The notes below the pieces were generated by a model. It ran no database searches. It worked only from the letters and a program-made list of their open reading frames with translations, and was not told the DNA's origin. The translations under genes and the position numbers were made by a program. A stretch of DNA of 64,000 nucleotides, from positions 62,001-126,000 of the forward strand of contig NZ_VRKO01000003.1 of NCBI RefSeq assembly GCF_012271765.1, read 5' to 3'. Of this stretch, positions 51,079 through 61,030 are shown one piece after another; the stretch's first letter is position 1, and every line of letters begins with the position of its first letter. Origin of the DNA: Erwinia rhapontici (GTDB lineage: Bacteria; Pseudomonadota; Gammaproteobacteria; Enterobacterales; Enterobacteriaceae).

Positions 51079-51244
51079 CTATTTTGCCTGTTCAGCATAA
51101 GCAAACAAGACACCCGTGCCAGTTTTTTACGCATCTCACAGGCGTGTTATCACAATCAGTACCCTAACGTGATGATCTACAATATTTTTACAATTAGAAC
51201 GATTGATATGTCTGCATCAAAGGGATGCGATCTCTCACAGAGCA

Positions 51245-51262
51245 CGTGAGACATCTCGCACA
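51245..51262. promoter_or_regulatory. Candidate UvrY (GacA) box upstream of csrB
   Basis: CGTGAG-ACATCT-CGCACA resembles the GacA/UvrY upstream activating sequence (TGTAAG-N6-CTTACA type; read on the minus strand as TGTGCG-N6-CTCACG). It lies about 175 bases upstream of the csrB start, close to the distance known in E. coli. A second, poorer TGTGAGAGATCGCA lies beside it (51239-51226). Confidence 0.5.
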
Positions 51263-51280
51263 AAATAAACGGGCAAACTC

Positions 51281-51835
51281 TCAGCAACGTTCGCTAAGGG
51301 GTTGTAAAGAAATAAGAAAATTCTCAATTGAAGGGGAAATGACCTGCCGTTTTTGCGTTCCTAACTGCTCAATAATCACTTCGCCATTGAGATTACAAAC
51401 CGACACCACCTCCAGTTCAGATTCCGTAGTAGCAATAAACAGAGTAGGAGAGTGTTTAAGACGACGCTTCATCACCAGGTGCCCAATCAGATTTTCCTGC
51501 ACGCGCACAAAATCGTCTTCACTCCACACCTGTACCAAAGACACCTGGTGTCCGGCATAAGTTCCCATCATGTCACCGGCAAATTGTGCGGTATAGAATC
51601 CGGTGATCGAGGGCTGCAAGCTGATATCCAGTGCACGTTCAACGGCATCCAGGTTTTTTGCCAGCGTAAAGGGCTGTGGCTGCCACCAGACTTCATCATT
51701 ATGGGTGGCGGTGACGCAAGGCGAGGGAATGCCGTACAGATCGGCGCTCGCCGGTGCATGACCATGCTGCTGCTGCCAGAGATCGCAATAGCGCTGGCTA
51801 AAATCGCGTAGGGCCTGGGAGGTTTCTTCGATCAT
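51281..51835 (-). CDS. syd: SecY-interacting protein Syd
   Basis: Peripheral inner-membrane protein that binds SecY and monitors translocon assembly. 184 residues from the ATG at 51835 ([20 protein letters not shown]); the family cores [15 protein letters not shown] and [16 protein letters not shown] are present. It is divergent from queF. Confidence 0.95.
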   Translation of the reverse strand: MIEETSQALRDFSQRYCDLWQQQHGHAPASADLYGIPSPCVTATHNDEVWWQPQPFTLAKNLDAVERALDISLQPSITGFYTAQFAGDMMGTYAGHQVSLVQVWSEDDFVRVQENLIGHLVMKRRLKHSPTLFIATTESELEVVSVCNLNGEVIIEQLGTQKRQVISPSIENFLISLQPLSERC

Positions 51836-51952
51836 TATTTTTTCACTCTTTGCTGGCTGGGTTACACTGACAACCTGGTGTGCACATCGGTACACGACAC
51901 TCTTCAAGCTGCCTGCCACGGCGGGCACCCTAAAGTAACACAAGGTAACACC

Positions 51953-52798
51953 ATGTCTTCATACGACCATCATCAGGCACTGGAAGGCCTGACTCTGGGG
52001 AAACCCACAGAATATCACGACAGCTATCAACCAGAGCTGTTACAGGCTGTCCCGCGTAGCCTGAACCGTGAACCGCTGGGCCTGTATCCCGATAATCTGC
52101 CGTTCAGCGGCGCGGATATCTGGACGCTGTACGAACTGTCCTGGCTGAACAGTAAAGGGCTACCGCAGGTGGCGCTGGGTGAAGTCACTCTGGATGCCGG
52201 CAGCGTTAATCTTATTGAATCCAAAAGTTTTAAACTGTATCTGAACAGTTTTAATCAAACGCAATTTGCCGACTGGGGTGACGTCCGTCAGACGCTGGAA
52301 CGCGATCTCAGTGACTGTGCTGCGGGTAAAGTTAGCGTTGCGCTATTCCGCCTGCAAGAGATTGAAGGCCAGCCCATCGGCCGTTTCAACGGCGAATGCA
52401 TTGATGAGCAGGACATTGTGATTGATCACTATCAGTTCAATGCCGACTATCTGCGCGATGCCACCAGCAACGAACGCGTTGAGGAGCAACTGGTCAGCCA
52501 CCTGCTCAAATCTAACTGTCTGATCACTAACCAGCCGGACTGGGGGTCAGTGCAAATCAGTTATCGTGGCCCGCGTATTCAGCGCGAGGCACTGCTCCGT
52601 TATCTGGTCTCATTCCGCCATCATAATGAGTTCCACGAACAGTGCGTCGAACGCATCTTTAACGATATTCTTCGTTACTGCCAGCCGGAGAGTCTGACCG
52701 TTTATGCCCGCTATACGCGGCGTGGTGGTCTGGATATCAATCCCTGGCGTACCAACGATAAGTTTGTCGCCAGCCGTTCAAGACTGGTCCGTCAGTAA
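51953..52798 (+). CDS. queF: NADPH-dependent 7-cyano-7-deazaguanine reductase
   Basis: Reduces preQ0 to preQ1 in queuosine synthesis. The 281-residue long (YqcD) type has the catalytic Cys and Asp in [21 protein letters not shown] [15 protein letters not shown], the [13 protein letters not shown] block and [10 protein letters not shown]. The ATG at 51953 follows AAGG. QueD and QueE are encoded elsewhere in this window. Confidence 0.97.
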   Translation: MSSYDHHQALEGLTLGKPTEYHDSYQPELLQAVPRSLNREPLGLYPDNLPFSGADIWTLYELSWLNSKGLPQVALGEVTLDAGSVNLIESKSFKLYLNSFNQTQFADWGDVRQTLERDLSDCAAGKVSVALFRLQEIEGQPIGRFNGECIDEQDIVIDHYQFNADYLRDATSNERVEEQLVSHLLKSNCLITNQPDWGSVQISYRGPRIQREALLRYLVSFRHHNEFHEQCVERIFNDILRYCQPESLTVYARYTRRGGLDINPWRTNDKFVASRSRLVRQ

Positions 52799-52946
52799 AT
52801 CGCCGATCGCAACGTTAAGCTATTGTTAAATATCAATGGAAAAGGCTACTCTGACAACGGGCAGCGACAGCGGCCCAAGGACATTTTGCTTTTGTGATCG
52901 TCACATCACGGAGTTACTGCACCCCTGCGGGTGTAAAGGAGTTCAC

Positions 52947-54311
52947 TTGATTACACATGTCAGCCCTCTCGGCTCAATGGACCTGCTTTCACAGCTCGAA
53001 GTCGATATGCTGAAGCGCACGGCCAGCAGCGACCTCTACCAGTTATTCCGTAACTGCTCACTTGCCGTGCTGAATTCAGGCAGTCAAACCGACAGTAGCC
53101 ACGAACTGCTTTCCCGCTTCGAAAGCTTTGATATTAACGTGCTGCGCCGTGAGCGCGGCGTCAAACTGGAACTGATCAACCCGCCAGAAGAGGCATTTGT
53201 TGACGGGCGAATTATTCGTGCGCTTCAGGCTAACCTGTTTGCCGTTCTGCGCGACATCTTGTTCCTCAACGGCCAGATCGATAACGCCGGGCGCTTCCAG
53301 CAGTTGAAAGCGGAAGATCCCGTCCATATCACCAACCTGGTTTTCTCTATTCTGCGTAACGCGCGAGCGCTGCACGTAGGAGAAGAGCCCAATACCGTGG
53401 TGTGCTGGGGTGGTCACTCAATCAACGCCGTTGAATACCAATACTGCCGCAACGTTGGCTCCCAGCTTGGCTTACGTGAACTGAATATTTGCACCGGCTG
53501 CGGGCCGGGTGTAATGGAAGCACCGATGAAAGGGGCGGCAGTGGGCCATGCCCAGCAGCGCTACAGAGATAGCCGTTTCATCGGTCTGACCGAACCCTCA
53601 ATCATTGCTGCCGAACCGCCTAACCCGCTGGTGAATGAACTGATCATCATGCCCGATATCGAAAAACGCCTGGAAGCGTTTGTGCGTATCGCCCACGGCA
53701 TTATCATCTTCCCCGGCGGGGTCGGAACAGCCGAAGAGCTGCTTTATCTGCTGGGTATCCTGATGAACCCACACAACCATGACCAGGTTCTGCCGCTGAT
53801 CCTCACCGGACCAAAAGAGAGTGCCGACTACTTCCGCGTGCTGGATGAGTTTATTGTCAGTACCCTGGGGGATGAAGCACGCAAGCACTACACCATCATT
53901 ATTGATGATGCGGCCGAAGTGGCACGTCTGATGAAAAAAGCGATGCCGAAAGTGAAAGAGTATCGCCGCGAAACCGGTGATGCTTACAGCTTCAACTGGG
54001 CACTACGCATTGCGCCCGACCTGCAAATGCCGTTTATGCCAAGCCATGAAAATATGGCAAACCTCAATCTGTCTCCCGAACAGCCTGCCGAACAGCTGGC
54101 AGCTGCACTGCGCCGGGCGTTCTCCGGCATCGTGGCCGGTAACGTGAAAGATGTGGGCATCAAGGCCATCAAAGAGAAAGGGCCGTACAAACTGCACGGT
54201 GACCCGGAAATCATGCGTCGCATGGATGATCTGCTGCAAGGATTTGTCGCGCAGCACCGTATGAAGCTGCCGGGCAGCGCGTATATCCCCTGTTACGAAA
54301 TCATTAAGTAA
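52947..54311 (+). CDS. ppnN: Nucleotide 5'-monophosphate nucleosidase PpnN
   Basis: Cleaves purine and pyrimidine monophosphates to base and ribose 5-phosphate; in E. coli it is activated by (p)ppGpp. At 454 residues it equals E. coli YgdH. The LOG-family motif is [14 protein letters not shown] (PGGxGTxxE), with [16 protein letters not shown]. Translation is assigned to TTG at 52947 because AAAGGAG lies seven bases upstream and homology begins there ([11 protein letters not shown]). The open frame continues upstream without similarity. Confidence 0.95.
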   Translation: MITHVSPLGSMDLLSQLEVDMLKRTASSDLYQLFRNCSLAVLNSGSQTDSSHELLSRFESFDINVLRRERGVKLELINPPEEAFVDGRIIRALQANLFAVLRDILFLNGQIDNAGRFQQLKAEDPVHITNLVFSILRNARALHVGEEPNTVVCWGGHSINAVEYQYCRNVGSQLGLRELNICTGCGPGVMEAPMKGAAVGHAQQRYRDSRFIGLTEPSIIAAEPPNPLVNELIIMPDIEKRLEAFVRIAHGIIIFPGGVGTAEELLYLLGILMNPHNHDQVLPLILTGPKESADYFRVLDEFIVSTLGDEARKHYTIIIDDAAEVARLMKKAMPKVKEYRRETGDAYSFNWALRIAPDLQMPFMPSHENMANLNLSPEQPAEQLAAALRRAFSGIVAGNVKDVGIKAIKEKGPYKLHGDPEIMRRMDDLLQGFVAQHRMKLPGSAYIPCYEIIK

Positions 54312-54343
54312 AGAGCGGCCTGCGGGCCGCTCAGGGTTATCTG

Positions 54344-55093
54344 ATGATACATCTGTTAATTATCGATGCGCTGAATCTGATTCGGCGCATTCATGCGGTT
54401 CAGGGCTCCCCTTGCCAGGAAACCTGCCTGAATGCCCTGCAACAATTGTTGCTCCACACACGCCCAACGCACGCCGTGGCCGTTTTTGATGATGATGATC
54501 GCAGCGACAGCTGGCGCCATCAGATCCTGCCTGATTACAAAGCGGGACGTTCACCGATGCCGGATTCCCTGCGTGACGAAATGCCGTTGCTCCGGGCTGC
54601 CTTTGCCAGTATTGGTGTAACCAGCTGGCACTCAAAAGGCGATGAAGCTGACGATCTGGCCGCAACGCTGGCCAGCAAGGTCGCCTCCGCAGGCCATCAG
54701 GCGACGATTGTGTCGACCGACAAAGGCTACTGCCAGTTGCTGGCACCGACTATCCAAATTCGTGATTACTTCCAGAAACGCTGGCTGGATGTGCCTTTTA
54801 TTGCCGCAGAATTTGGCGTGGCTCCGGCACAGCTGACCGATTACTGGGGGCTGGCGGGGATCAGCAGCAGCAAAATCCCCGGCGTTGCGGGCATTGGGGC
54901 CAAAAGTGCCAGCCAGCTACTGCAACAGTTCGGCAGTCTGGCGCAGATTTATCAGCAGTTGGATCACGTACCGGAAAAATGGCGCAAAAAACTGGCCGAA
55001 CATCAGCAGATGGCGGAAATCTGTCAGCAGGTGGCAACGCTTAAAACGGATTTAGTGCTGGAAGGGAATCTGAAGGATCTGCGTTTGCCGTAG
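54344..55093 (+). CDS. xni: Flap endonuclease Xni (exonuclease IX)
   Basis: Structure-specific 5' nuclease related to the polymerase I 5'-exonuclease domain. The 249 residues include acidic metal residues in [24 protein letters not shown] and [13 protein letters not shown], plus the helix-hairpin-helix [15 protein letters not shown]. It lies 32 bases after ppnN; sdaCB, found here in E. coli, are absent. Confidence 0.96.
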   Translation: MIHLLIIDALNLIRRIHAVQGSPCQETCLNALQQLLLHTRPTHAVAVFDDDDRSDSWRHQILPDYKAGRSPMPDSLRDEMPLLRAAFASIGVTSWHSKGDEADDLAATLASKVASAGHQATIVSTDKGYCQLLAPTIQIRDYFQKRWLDVPFIAAEFGVAPAQLTDYWGLAGISSSKIPGVAGIGAKSASQLLQQFGSLAQIYQQLDHVPEKWRKKLAEHQQMAEICQQVATLKTDLVLEGNLKDLRLP

Positions 55094-55136
55094 GGTCGGG
55101 CTCGTTTAACAACGGGCGAGGCATGCCTCGCCCCTA
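55090..55136. repeat. Dispersed palindromic repeat, copy 3
   Basis: GTAGGGTCGGGCTCG, a short spacer, then GGGCGAGGCATGCCTCGCCC ending in CTAC, between the convergent xni and rlmM genes. It shares the GAGGCATGCCTC core and CCCCTAC edge with the copy at 34641. Confidence 0.7.
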
Positions 55137-55145
55137 CATTCTGGA

Positions 55146-56246
55146 TTATTTTTCGTCGCGGCGGCCCGGCGCGGCGCTCCAGATGCGGCGGATATGTACC
55201 GTTACTTCTTCACGATCGTGATAAAGCTGACGCGCCTGAATCTGTGCATTAATGCCATTTTCTTTCAGCTTTTCGTCGATCATCGCCAGGTTCTGCGAGA
55301 CCTCTTCATAGCGTTTTTTCATCGGCAGCTTGAGGTTAAAAATCGCCTCACGACACCAGCCATTCACCAGCCAGTCCGCCATCAGATTTGCCACACGCAC
55401 CGGTTTTTCTACCATGTCGCAGACCACCCAATAGTTATTGCTACGCGTTGGGCGATATTTGAAGCCGTCTTCACGCTGATGGAACACCTGCCCGGTATCC
55501 ATCAGGCTCGGTGCCATCGGACCGTTATCTACCGCGTTAACCATCATGCTGCGCTGCACAAGCTGATAGGTCCAGCCGCCAGGACAGGCCCCCAGATCCA
55601 CTGCCCACATCCCGCTGGCCAGGCGCTCATCCCACTCATCGGCAGGAATAAAGACATGGAAAGCCTCTTCCAGCTTGAGCGTGGAACGGCTTGGTGCATC
55701 GGAAGGGAACTTCAGGCGCGGAATGCCCATAAACAGCGCGGAATTATTCTGCGGCAGGGAATACCCTACATAACAGCAGCCAGAAGCGATAAAGAACACG
55801 TGAACCACCGGGCGCTTATTGCTTTCGTAGTTAAGCAGAATGCCTTCTTTACGCAGGCTGGCACGCAGCGGGACGGTAAACTTACGGCAGAACTTCAGCA
55901 GCTCTTTGCTGGCATTGGTGTCCGGCACTTCAACACGCAGATCGCCGCCCTTCTCTACCACTCCGGTCAGCATCCCCGCGACAGGCGAGATGCGGTCCTC
56001 GGTGGGCAGGTCACGCAGCAGTTCACCCACCACGATCATCTGGCGGGAGAAAATCAGTTCGCTAAACGGCAGCTCATTGAGCAACTTTTCTGCTTCACCC
56101 TGCTGATAGCACTCAAACAGCACGTAGGCAGAGTCATCTTTCACGCGGGCGAAGCCATACACTTCGCGTTCAGCGGCTTTGGCGGTAATTTCGGCCGCAC
56201 ACTCTTTCTCAAAACCCTGACGGCAATACAGCAAAATTTTATTCAT
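55146..56246 (-). CDS. rlmM: 23S rRNA 2'-O-ribose C2498 methyltransferase
   Basis: SAM-dependent methyltransferase acting on 23S rRNA C2498. The 366 residues combine an N-terminal THUMP-like region with a Rossmann domain: [16 protein letters not shown] (SAM motif), [15 protein letters not shown] and [14 protein letters not shown]. The start overlaps the ygdD stop by eight bases. Confidence 0.96.
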   Translation of the reverse strand: MNKILLYCRQGFEKECAAEITAKAAEREVYGFARVKDDSAYVLFECYQQGEAEKLLNELPFSELIFSRQMIVVGELLRDLPTEDRISPVAGMLTGVVEKGGDLRVEVPDTNASKELLKFCRKFTVPLRASLRKEGILLNYESNKRPVVHVFFIASGCCYVGYSLPQNNSALFMGIPRLKFPSDAPSRSTLKLEEAFHVFIPADEWDERLASGMWAVDLGACPGGWTYQLVQRSMMVNAVDNGPMAPSLMDTGQVFHQREDGFKYRPTRSNNYWVVCDMVEKPVRVANLMADWLVNGWCREAIFNLKLPMKKRYEEVSQNLAMIDEKLKENGINAQIQARQLYHDREEVTVHIRRIWSAAPGRRDEK

Positions 56247-56634
56247 GGCGATCTGCCCTTTTTTTCAGACGCAGCGCGCCAACCAACATCAGAACCCACC
56301 CGATCAGGAAGCCAGTGCCGCCAATCGGGGTGATATAAACCCATAACTTCAGGTGGGACAGCGCCAGGCAGTAAAGGCTGCCGCTGAACAATACCGTACC
56401 CAGCGCTAAAAATGCGCTGCTCCAGTAAAACCAGATATTTGCACGGCGCAGCATCGCTGCTGCCATACCGAGTATCGCCAGGGTGTGAAACGCCTGATAC
56501 TCCAGCCCGGTTTTAATCCAGGCCATCTCTGCGCTTCCCAGCGACTTGCTTAACACGTGGGCACCAAATGCCCCCAGCATCACGTAGAAGAATCCACTGA
56601 TGGCGGAGAAAATCAGCATTGCACGACTGGACAT
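56239..56634 (-). CDS. ygdD: YgdD / DUF423 inner-membrane protein
   Basis: Conserved membrane protein of unknown function, 131 residues with four hydrophobic helices. The family block [32 protein letters not shown] core is near the N terminus. The ATG at 56634 ([15 protein letters not shown]) matches E. coli. Coupled to rlmM. Confidence 0.93.
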   Translation of the reverse strand: MSSRAMLIFSAISGFFYVMLGAFGAHVLSKSLGSAEMAWIKTGLEYQAFHTLAILGMAAAMLRRANIWFYWSSAFLALGTVLFSGSLYCLALSHLKLWVYITPIGGTGFLIGWVLMLVGALRLKKRADRHE

Positions 56635-56718
56635 GACACCATCCTCTATCCGGACAGGGAGGCCCCTCCCTGTCTCTTTATTCATTACCCCTGCCGCTCG
56701 GCGGCGAAGGCATCACGG

Positions 56719-57636
56719 TCAGTGTTCGTAGCGAAAGCGAAATTTTTCTTGTTCGCTGGCCGCTTTTGCCAGAATCCACTGACGGAAGGCGGCTATTTTA
56801 CCCAGTTCTGCCTGACTGTCATGACAAACCAGATAAAAAGCATTTTTACTGACTAATACATCATTAAACGGGCACACTAACCTGCCCGCTTCAATCTCGC
56901 TCTGCGCCATCACGTTATTAGCCAGTGCAACGCCTTGTCCATGGATTGCCGCCTGGAGCACCATGGCACTGTGGCTGAAAATCGGCCCCTGCTGAACATT
57001 AATACTGTTCAGCCCCAGTTGTCGGGTATACGCCTGCCAGTCACGGCGTGATGCATCATGCAGTAAAGTATGGCCTGCCAGTGCCGCAGGCGATGTCAAC
57101 GGGCGCTCGCCCGTTAACAGCAGCGGTGAACAGACCGGAAGCAGGTATTCCGCATAGAGTTTTTCCACCCGCAATCCCGGCCAGTTACCGCGTCCATAGA
57201 AAATCGCCACGTCCACATCATCGGCCAGTTTCTCTTCATCGCGGTCCACGGCCTGGATACGAACATCGATTCCCGGATAAGCTGAGTTAAAGCTGGTCAG
57301 TCTTGGCACCAGCCATTGAATGGCAAAACTCGGCAGCAAACTGACCGTCAGTGCGCCTTTTGCACTGCGGGCCTGTAGCTTGCGCGTGGCATCATTCAGC
57401 GCGGTGAAAATTTCTTTAATATCGAGGTAATAGCTTTGCCCTTCTTCCGTCAGCAGCAGAGATCGATTACGTCTACGGAACAGCTTAAGGCCCAGAAAGT
57501 CTTCCAGTGACTTGATTTGATGACTGACAGCGGCCTGAGTCACAAACAGTTCTTCTGCCGCTCGGGTAAAACTGAGATGACGCGCAGCAGCGTCAAAAAC
57601 CCGCAGCGCATTCAAAGGTGGTAAACGTTTAGACAT
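56719..57636 (-). CDS. gcvA: Glycine cleavage system regulator GcvA
   Basis: LysR-type regulator that activates gcvTHP with glycine and represses it with GcvR; also activates the divergent gcvB. The 305 residues start MSKRLPPLNALRVFDAAARHLSFTRAAEELFVTQ with the winged helix, and end with the ligand domain. The divergent GcvB RNA starts about 130 bases away, and the gap should hold GcvA sites. Confidence 0.97.
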   Translation of the reverse strand: MSKRLPPLNALRVFDAAARHLSFTRAAEELFVTQAAVSHQIKSLEDFLGLKLFRRRNRSLLLTEEGQSYYLDIKEIFTALNDATRKLQARSAKGALTVSLLPSFAIQWLVPRLTSFNSAYPGIDVRIQAVDRDEEKLADDVDVAIFYGRGNWPGLRVEKLYAEYLLPVCSPLLLTGERPLTSPAALAGHTLLHDASRRDWQAYTRQLGLNSINVQQGPIFSHSAMVLQAAIHGQGVALANNVMAQSEIEAGRLVCPFNDVLVSKNAFYLVCHDSQAELGKIAAFRQWILAKAASEQEKFRFRYEH

Positions 57637-57764
57637 GATAGATGGGTACTTTTCATCAAGGCCGGGCGTTGCTCTGTTACACAGAGTTACGTATTAGTTT
57701 TTTTTATCCGAGGCATTATAAATTGTCCGTTGAGGAACTGCCAGCAAATACCTATAGTTGCGCC

Positions 57765-57972
57765 ACTTCCTGAGCCGGAACGAAAAGTGTTTTGAAATTT
57801 GGTGCTAACGCGCGGAATTTTGAGGGGCTTTTGGCTTGTGTCGTGATGTTGTGTTTGCATTTGACCTGACGATTTTCAGGTCTGGTAGCCTGGCTACCTT
57901 TTATTCCTGTAGATTTACCCTGTCTGTCCATATTGATTGTTAATAGCACCGCCTGTGGCGGTGCTTTTTTTT
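57765..57972 (+). ncRNA. gcvB: GcvB small RNA
   Basis: Hfq-dependent sRNA repressing amino acid and peptide transporter mRNAs. The 5' end ACTTCCTGAGCCGGAACG is identical to E. coli GcvB. The GU-rich seed region is present as TGATGTTGTGTTTGC, shorter than in E. coli. ATTTACCCTGTCTGTCCATA is conserved, and a GCACCGCC-TGT-GGCGGTGC stem (57946-57964) plus eight T ends it. It lies between gcvA and ygdI as expected. Ends are inferred by similarity. Confidence 0.95.
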
Positions 57973-57981
57973 GCCTGCGTT

Positions 57982-58206
57982 TTACTGGCCCATCTCAACC
58001 ATCTCTTTGACATCAGAGCGGTTAATCTGCTGTTTTGACCCATTGGCATCTTTATAGCTGATCATCCCGGTATCATCGTCTACCATAGGTTTGCCCTCGG
58101 CAACGATAGTCCGGCCGTCATTGGTATGCATCACATAATTGCTTGAACAACCAGCCAGAGCTAATGTCATGGTGCAGGCTGCGATCACAGCGGCGAGCTT
58201 TTTCAT
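57982..58206 (-). CDS. ygdI: YgdI/YgdR-family lipoprotein
   Basis: Small lipoprotein (DUF903) of 74 residues: signal with lipobox LALAGC (Cys19), then the SH3-like core NDGRTIVAEGKPMVDDDTGMISYKD. Its function is unclear; the E. coli homologue sits in the same position next to gcvB. Confidence 0.93.
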   Translation of the reverse strand: MKKLAAVIAACTMTLALAGCSSNYVMHTNDGRTIVAEGKPMVDDDTGMISYKDANGSKQQINRSDVKEMVEMGQ

Positions 58207-58426
58207 TTTTATATCTCCGTGATGAGAAGAAGTACCCGATGAGCTGTCAAAATAACAATAGAAAAGGGTTTAACATCCTACTAAGACAGCGCTTCTATTT
58301 GCGGGTAAACACTATAAACAGTCATAATTCAGCATAACGCGCTTTTTCAGCTTTGCCAGAAAACCACATCTCTTTCAGTCTGGTCCTAAAAAGGCACGAA
58401 CCATCCCAGAGGAACGCGTAAAAAGT

Positions 58427-59632
58427 ATGACGTCATTTAATCCGCGGCACTTTCGCCAGCAGTTCCCCGCACTCAACGATGCCACCTGCTATCTCGACAG
58501 CGCAGCCACCGCGCTGAAACCGCTGGCGGTGATTGATGCCACGGAACAGTTTTATCGCCTGAGTGCGGGTACGGTCCATCGTAGCCAGTTTGCTGCCGCA
58601 CAGCGCCTGACCGAACGTTATGAACAGGCCCGCGCACAGGTGGCACACCTGCTGAATGCCGCCAGCAGCCACAATATTGTCTGGACCAAAGGCACCACTG
58701 AAGCGATCAATCTGGTGGCACAAAGTTGGCTGCGCCCGCGCCTGCAAGCGGGGGATGAGATCGTGGTCAGCGAAGCGGAACACCACGCTAATCTGGTGCC
58801 CTGGCTGATGGTGGCAGAACAGACGGGTGCCCGCGTCGTCAAATGGTCGATTGGTAAAAACCGCCTGCCAGACCCCGATCTGCTCCCGGCACTGCTGAAT
58901 GCACGCACACGTCTGGTGGCCGTGGGGCAAATGTCTAACGTCACTGGCGGTTGCCCTGACCTGCAACGGATCATCAGCCTTGCGCATGGCTGTGGTGCAA
59001 AAGTGATGGTCGATGGCGCCCAGGGCGTGGTGCACTGCCCTCCGGATGTACAGGCACTGGATATTGATTTTTATGCTTTTTCGGCACATAAGCTGTACGG
59101 CCCGATGGGCATTGGTGCGCTGTATGGCAAAGCCGAACGCCTGGCAGAAATGGTGCCCTGGCAGGGGGGCGGCAAGATGATAAGCAGCGTGACCTTCGAG
59201 GGATTTACCCCGCAACCCGTCCCGTGGTGCTTTGAAGCCGGCACCCCTAATGTGGCTGGCGTCATTGGCCTGAGTGCTGCGCTGGAGTGGTTAAGCCACA
59301 TCGATGTAGCTGCCGCCGAGCGCTGGAGTTGTGAACTGGCGACACAGGCCGAACAACATCTGTCGGCACTGCCCGGTTTCCGCAGCTATCGCGCCAGCCA
59401 CTCCAGCCTGCTGGCATTTGATATTACGGGTATCCATCACAGTGACGTCGTGATGCTACTGGCCGAAAGCGGCATTGCCGTGCGCGCCGGGCAGCACTGC
59501 GCCCAGCCGTTGCTGGCCGCCCTGGGCGTCAGCGGGACATTACGTGCCTCCTTCGCCCCTTATAATACCGTTGAAGATGTGGACGCGCTGGTCGCGGCCA
59601 TGACCAGCGCCCTGACACTACTGGCAGATTAA
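58427..59632 (+). CDS. csdA: Cysteine desulfurase CsdA
   Basis: PLP enzyme releasing sulfur from cysteine for CsdE and TcdA partners. 401 residues; PLP lysine in [11 protein letters not shown], the substrate-side Cys in RAGQHCAQP, and VDGAQGVVH with the cofactor Asp. The next gene, csdE, starts two bases after the stop. Confidence 0.97.
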   Translation: MTSFNPRHFRQQFPALNDATCYLDSAATALKPLAVIDATEQFYRLSAGTVHRSQFAAAQRLTERYEQARAQVAHLLNAASSHNIVWTKGTTEAINLVAQSWLRPRLQAGDEIVVSEAEHHANLVPWLMVAEQTGARVVKWSIGKNRLPDPDLLPALLNARTRLVAVGQMSNVTGGCPDLQRIISLAHGCGAKVMVDGAQGVVHCPPDVQALDIDFYAFSAHKLYGPMGIGALYGKAERLAEMVPWQGGGKMISSVTFEGFTPQPVPWCFEAGTPNVAGVIGLSAALEWLSHIDVAAAERWSCELATQAEQHLSALPGFRSYRASHSSLLAFDITGIHHSDVVMLLAESGIAVRAGQHCAQPLLAALGVSGTLRASFAPYNTVEDVDALVAAMTSALTLLAD

Positions 59633-59634
59633 TC

Positions 59635-60075
59635 ATGAGTTTACCGCTTATCGCTTCGCATCCCTTTGGCACACTGATTACTCCGGACACACTGCGGGCG
59701 CAGTTTTCCCATTTCAGGCAGTGGGAGGAGCGTTACCGCCAGCTGATCCTGCTGGGCAAACAGTTGCCCGCCCTGCCCGATGAACTGAGAAGTGCTGATA
59801 TTGAGCTGACCGGATGTGAAAATCGCGTCTGGCTGGGGCATCAGCTGATGGCTGACGGGCGTCTGCATTTCTTTGGCGAGAGCGAGGGACGTATTGTGCG
59901 CGGGCTGTTGGCCGTACTGCTGACGGCTGTAGAAGGTAAAACAGCGACACAGTTACAACAGGACGATCCGCTGGCGCTATTTGAGCAGTTGGGATTAAAA
60001 GAACAGCTGAGCGCCTCACGCAGCGCCGGATTGCAGGCGATGGCCGATGCCGTGATACGGGCGGTGAATGAATAA
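59635..60075 (+). CDS. csdE: Sulfur acceptor protein CsdE
   Basis: SufE-like partner that accepts sulfane sulfur from CsdA and passes it to TcdA. 146 residues; acceptor Cys in [12 protein letters not shown] (about residue 61), then [12 protein letters not shown]. Translationally linked to csdA. Confidence 0.96.
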   Translation: MSLPLIASHPFGTLITPDTLRAQFSHFRQWEERYRQLILLGKQLPALPDELRSADIELTGCENRVWLGHQLMADGRLHFFGESEGRIVRGLLAVLLTAVEGKTATQLQQDDPLALFEQLGLKEQLSASRSAGLQAMADAVIRAVNE

Positions 60076-60130
60076 TACGGCTGCTTGTAACCGTCGGGTC
60101 GATCATTTTTTCGATCGACCCGTGCAATAA

Positions 60131-60157
60131 AAGGCTGACCGAAACAGAAGATCAGCC
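60131..60157 (-). terminator. Terminator of tcdA
   Basis: On the minus strand AGGCTGA and TCAGCCT form a stem followed by TTTTATT, just after the tcdA stop. A separate 10-bp palindrome (CGGGTCGATC / GATCGACCCG, 60095-60122) lies next to it and may end csdAE transcription. Confidence 0.6.
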
Positions 60158-60167
60158 TCTACGCTAT

Positions 60168-60971
60168 TTATGCCTGACGCGCTGCTTTTGCCATCATTTT
60201 CTTCAGCACATGGGATACCGCGACAAAACCAAAGGTGGCGGTGACCATCGTTGCAGCACCAAACCCTGCCGCACAGTCCATACGCTTCGGGCCTTCTGCG
60301 GTGCTGCGCGACGCACATACCGAGCCATCCGGCTGCGGATACATCAACGCCTCGGTGGAAAACACGCAGTCGATTCCCAACTTACCTTTGCTGTTTCTGA
60401 CGATATTGAAATCACTTTTGAGCCGCTCGCGCAATTTCGCCGCCAGCGGATCCTGAATGGTTTTTGCCAGATCGGCCACCTGGATCTGTGTGGGATCAAT
60501 CTGCCCACCTGCGCCCCCGGTGGTCACCAGCGGCACTTTATTACGCCGACACCATGACAGCAGCGCTGCTTTGGGTCGCACGCTATCAATGGCATCAACC
60601 ACATAACTGAAGTCCTTCCCAATCAGCTCCGCCGTATTCTCTGGTGTAATGAAGTCGTCAACACAGGTCACCCGGCATTCCGGATTGATCGCCAGCAGAC
60701 GTTCAGCCATCACCTCGGTTTTCGCCCGGCCAACATTCTCTTTCAGCGCGTGAACCTGACGATTGGTGTTGGTGACGCAGACGTCGTCCATATCGATCAA
60801 TGTGATCGCACCGATGCCGGTACGTACCAATGCTTCCGCCGCCCACGAACCAACCCCACCAATGCCCACTACACAGACATGCGCATCCGCAAAGAGCTGA
60901 AGCGCAGACTGGCCATAGAGGCGCGCCGTTCCGCCAAAGCGTTGCCGCCAGGCATCTGAAAGAACCATCAT
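60168..60971 (-). CDS. tcdA: tRNA threonylcarbamoyladenosine dehydratase TcdA
   Basis: E1-like ATP-dependent dehydratase that cyclises t6A37 of tRNA to ct6A. 267 residues; nucleotide-binding VVGIGGVGSWAAEALVRTG, DMDDVCVTNTNRQVHA, and a C-terminal membrane-binding helix. In E. coli it functions with CsdA-CsdE, encoded convergently beside it. Confidence 0.96.
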   Translation of the reverse strand: MMVLSDAWRQRFGGTARLYGQSALQLFADAHVCVVGIGGVGSWAAEALVRTGIGAITLIDMDDVCVTNTNRQVHALKENVGRAKTEVMAERLLAINPECRVTCVDDFITPENTAELIGKDFSYVVDAIDSVRPKAALLSWCRRNKVPLVTTGGAGGQIDPTQIQVADLAKTIQDPLAAKLRERLKSDFNIVRNSKGKLGIDCVFSTEALMYPQPDGSVCASRSTAEGPKRMDCAAGFGAATMVTATFGFVAVSHVLKKMMAKAARQA

Positions 60972-61030
60972 CTGTTATTCCTCGAAACCTATCCAAACAC
61001 AGCGGGCCGCCTTCGCCGCCCGCTGTGGAT

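Noticed and set aside
51067-51249. 60-codon plus-strand reading frame upstream of csrB
   Set aside because: It covers the csrB promoter and UvrY-box region and has no coding character.
52836-52946. ATG start 37 codons upstream for ppnN
   Set aside because: Homology begins only at the TTG at 52947, which has a strong AAAGGAG; the upstream codons show no family similarity.
57752-57949. 65-codon minus-strand reading frame between gcvA and ygdI
   Set aside because: It is the antisense of the GcvB sRNA, lacks a ribosome-binding site, and the RNA explains the conservation.
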